A stretch of DNA of 6,531 nt from Candidatus Aenigmatarchaeota archaeon (GTDB lineage Archaea > Aenigmatarchaeota > Aenigmatarchaeia > CG10238-14): NCBI GenBank assembly GCA_026397455.1, contig JAPLUX010000154.1, forward strand, positions 1-6,531. Direction: 5' to 3'. Below the pieces are notes generated by a model, which had not been told where the DNA came from, did not search any database, and saw only the letters and a list, made by a program, of their open reading frames with translations. The position numbers were made by a program, and so were the translations under genes. Every line of letters begins with the position of its first letter. Position 1 is the first letter of the stretch. Below, one piece after another: positions 5,163 to 6,531 of this stretch.

Positions 5163-6110
5163 TTATATAGATCTCTTCACTCCAACTTTCGTCCTCAAAA
5201 CTTTGAAACCTTCTTTTTCTATAGCTTTTGCAACTTGCTCTTGTAATTTCTTTCCTGGTGTCAATGCAACGATACATCCTCCTCCACCGCCACCAGTCAT
5301 CTTTGCACCGTAAGCACCATTCTCCCTAGCAATTTTGACAAGATGATCCAACTCCTTACAAGAAACTTCTATGTCTTGCAACAGTTTATGGTTCATGTCC
5401 ATCAACTGCCCGACTTTTTTCAGGTCAAAACCTTCAAGAGCTTTTCTTGCTTTAACGACCAACTCTTCTTCCTGTTTGAAAATCTTACCATACTTTTCAG
5501 GATATTTTTTCTTCCTCTCAGCAACACCAGCCACCATTTCTTTCGTGTCAGCGACAATTCCCGTATCGCATATAACAATCTCAACCGGCTCCGAAACATT
5601 CAAATTTTGAATCGAATCCTTTTCCCCGCTCAAGTTCTTCTTAAACCATATCAAACCGCCAAAAGTTGCTGCCGTGTTGTCGATACCGGATGGTGTGCCA
5701 GCATAAGCCTTTTCAGCTTCGTATGCGATTTCGTTTATTCTTTTATCCGATAATCTCATGTCAAATTCTTCTGCGATCGCCCTAGCGATAGCAACACTAC
5801 TGGCAGCAGAGGAACCTATTCCGCTGAAAGCAATGCCACCACCCAGCCAAATATCCAGATGGTTTTTTTCTTGATCGATGCCGAACATCTTCAGTATTCT
5901 TTCTATCGATTCTTTCTGCTGTAATTTTTTCTTTTCAGCGTAACCGGATGCCCCCTTCCTTTCGTCTTTGACGTCGAACCCGTTACCAACATCCTTTTTC
6001 ACTTCAGCATCCACAGTCAAATCAATGGCAGACACGATACCAGGAATGCCATGAACGACAAAATGTTCTCCGAAGAGTATGACCTTACCGTAACCAGAAC
6101 CTTTTCCCAT
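5163..6110 (-). CDS. mvk: Mevalonate kinase (GHMP kinase family)
   Basis: It phosphorylates mevalonate to mevalonate 5-phosphate with ATP in the cytoplasm. The 315-residue length is typical. GHMP motif 1 is GKVILFGEHFVVHG (8-21) with Lys9, Glu15 and His16. Motif 2, the ATP loop, is SGIGSSAASS (96-105). TPSGIDNTAA (139-148) carries catalytic Asp144, and motif 3 is KMTGGGGGGC (270-279). The loop SGIGSSAA and the TPSGIDNTAATFGGL stretch recall bacterial and trypanosomatid mevalonate kinases more than the AGLGSSAA form of methanogens, as far as I can recall. Motif 3 has six glycines in a row where family members usually have Ala, Thr or similar at the second position. The ATG at 6110 is supported by AGGTGG at 6115-6120. 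It lies 30 bases after a membrane protein gene and may be co-transcribed with it. A TTTAAA at 6135-6140 could also give its own promoter. Confidence 0.95.
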   Translation of the reverse strand: MGKGSGYGKVILFGEHFVVHGIPGIVSAIDLTVDAEVKKDVGNGFDVKDERKGASGYAEKKKLQQKESIERILKMFGIDQEKNHLDIWLGGGIAFSGIGSSAASSVAIARAIAEEFDMRLSDKRINEIAYEAEKAYAGTPSGIDNTAATFGGLIWFKKNLSGEKDSIQNLNVSEPVEIVICDTGIVADTKEMVAGVAERKKKYPEKYGKIFKQEEELVVKARKALEGFDLKKVGQLMDMNHKLLQDIEVSCKELDHLVKIARENGAYGAKMTGGGGGGCIVALTPGKKLQEQVAKAIEKEGFKVLRTKVGVKRSI

Positions 6111-6114
6111 GAGA

Positions 6115-6120
6115 CCACCT
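6115..6120 (-). promoter_or_regulatory. Ribosome binding site of mevalonate kinase
   Basis: On the minus strand AGGTGG sits four bases before the ATG at 6110, a good match to the anti-Shine-Dalgarno sequence. It supports this start and the lack of an N-terminal extension. Confidence 0.65.
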
Positions 6121-6140
6121 ATGAATATGAAGGGTTTAAA

Positions 6141-6531
6141 TTATTTTAATTTTTTCAATTGTTTTATGATTTTTTTAGCCTCGTCTTTCATCCCCAGCCC
6201 TAGCCCGATGCCAAAAGCTAAAGCGAGTGCAAACAAGATTGAGCCGATTATCAACAAAAAGATGTTTTCTGCTAACACTGGCTTTAACCCAAACTGTTCT
6301 AAAATCGTGAAGAATATTATCATGAGCAGGATGATTCTAATCCCCTTTTTCACGTTGTCCAAAGACTTGCTCTTGGTAACAAAGACTTTCAACGTAAAAA
6401 AGTCTATTATTACCAGGCCTATCAGTATAGTCAAAGCGGCCAGAATGATTTTTTCTAACAAGAAAATCAAAATAAGTAGAAGGTCAGAAATGCCGCCTAA
6501 TCTTATCAATGAAAATATTTTATCGACTAAT
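6141..6531 (-). CDS. Integral membrane protein resembling the conserved TM-helix (MscS-related) family, 5'-truncated by the window
   Basis: The frame is open from the window edge down to the TAA at 6141, giving at least 130 residues. A TTG at 6509 is the first possible start in this window, but it has no ribosome binding site and the codons before it (reading LVDKIFS) are also open, so the gene probably begins outside. Three hydrophobic segments are visible: LLLILIFLLEKIILAALTILIGLVIIDFF, IILLMIIFFTILEQFGL, and a last one ending ALALAFGIGLGLGMKDEAKKII. The EQFGL turn and the Gly/Ala-rich final helix followed by a charged KDEAKK stretch resemble the conserved TM-helix repeat of small mechanosensitive-channel relatives. 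No MscS beta domain follows, so a channel function is uncertain. It may share a transcript with mevalonate kinase, but a functional link is not evident. Confidence 0.65.
   Translation of the reverse strand, partial: LVDKIFSLIRLGGISDLLLILIFLLEKIILAALTILIGLVIIDFFTLKVFVTKSKSLDNVKKGIRIILLMIIFFTILEQFGLKPVLAENIFLLIIGSILFALALAFGIGLGLGMKDEAKKIIKQLKKLK

Noticed and set aside
4870..5277. 135-residue minus-strand reading frame
   Set aside because: It runs antisense through the four-helix membrane protein and overlaps the mevalonate kinase C terminus in another frame. Its composition is not protein-like and it has no recognisable motif.
5343..5753. Plus-strand reading frames of 136 and 79 residues opposite mevalonate kinase
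   Set aside because: They are antisense to conserved GHMP kinase motifs and show no independent coding features.
6507..6509. TTG as the true start of the membrane protein before mevalonate kinase
   Set aside because: There is no ribosome binding site, and the frame stays open to the window edge with plausible residues, so truncation by the window is more likely.

Overview
The window is an isoprenoid (mevalonate) biosynthesis locus from a prokaryote that is most likely archaeal. The evidence is a class I HMG-CoA reductase, UbiX and UbiD-family proteins and a probable LpdD-type flavin chaperone in one tight operon, with mevalonate kinase and isopentenyl-diphosphate isomerase next to it. AT-rich TATA-like promoters, ATGA stop/start overlaps and short Shine-Dalgarno sites also fit. 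A type 1 isomerase and an unusual mevalonate kinase motif suggest an uncultured lineage such as a DPANN archaeon. That placement is inference, because no marker gene is present.

Layout. Minus strand, 3714 down to 1: hmgA, ubiX, a UbiD-family decarboxylase, a 115-residue LpdD-like protein and the N-terminal part of a HAD hydrolase cut by the window edge. Junctions are +1 nt, ATGA overlap, ATGA overlap and 4 nt, so this is almost certainly one transcript. Plus strand, 3806-5122: idi, diverging from hmgA across 91 bp, then two small unrecognised membrane proteins in a clearly AT-richer stretch. Minus strand, 6531 down to 5163: the C-terminal part of a membrane protein resembling the TM-helix (MscS-related) family, cut at its 5' side, followed after 30 nt by mevalonate kinase.

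How the genes fit. HMG-CoA reductase makes mevalonate and mevalonate kinase makes mevalonate 5-phosphate. In the archaeal mevalonate pathway an aconitase-X-type dehydratase then makes trans-anhydromevalonate 5-phosphate. A UbiD-family enzyme decarboxylates this to isopentenyl phosphate using prenylated FMN made by UbiX. Isopentenyl phosphate kinase gives IPP, and Idi interconverts IPP and DMAPP. The window holds the first step, the mevalonate kinase step, the decarboxylation step with its cofactor supply and probable chaperone, and the last isomerisation. The dehydratase and isopentenyl phosphate kinase are not here. There is no sign of phosphomevalonate kinase or diphosphomevalonate decarboxylase.

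No tRNA, rRNA, CRISPR array, insertion sequence or long repeat was seen. No gene-free stretch exceeds about 150 bases.
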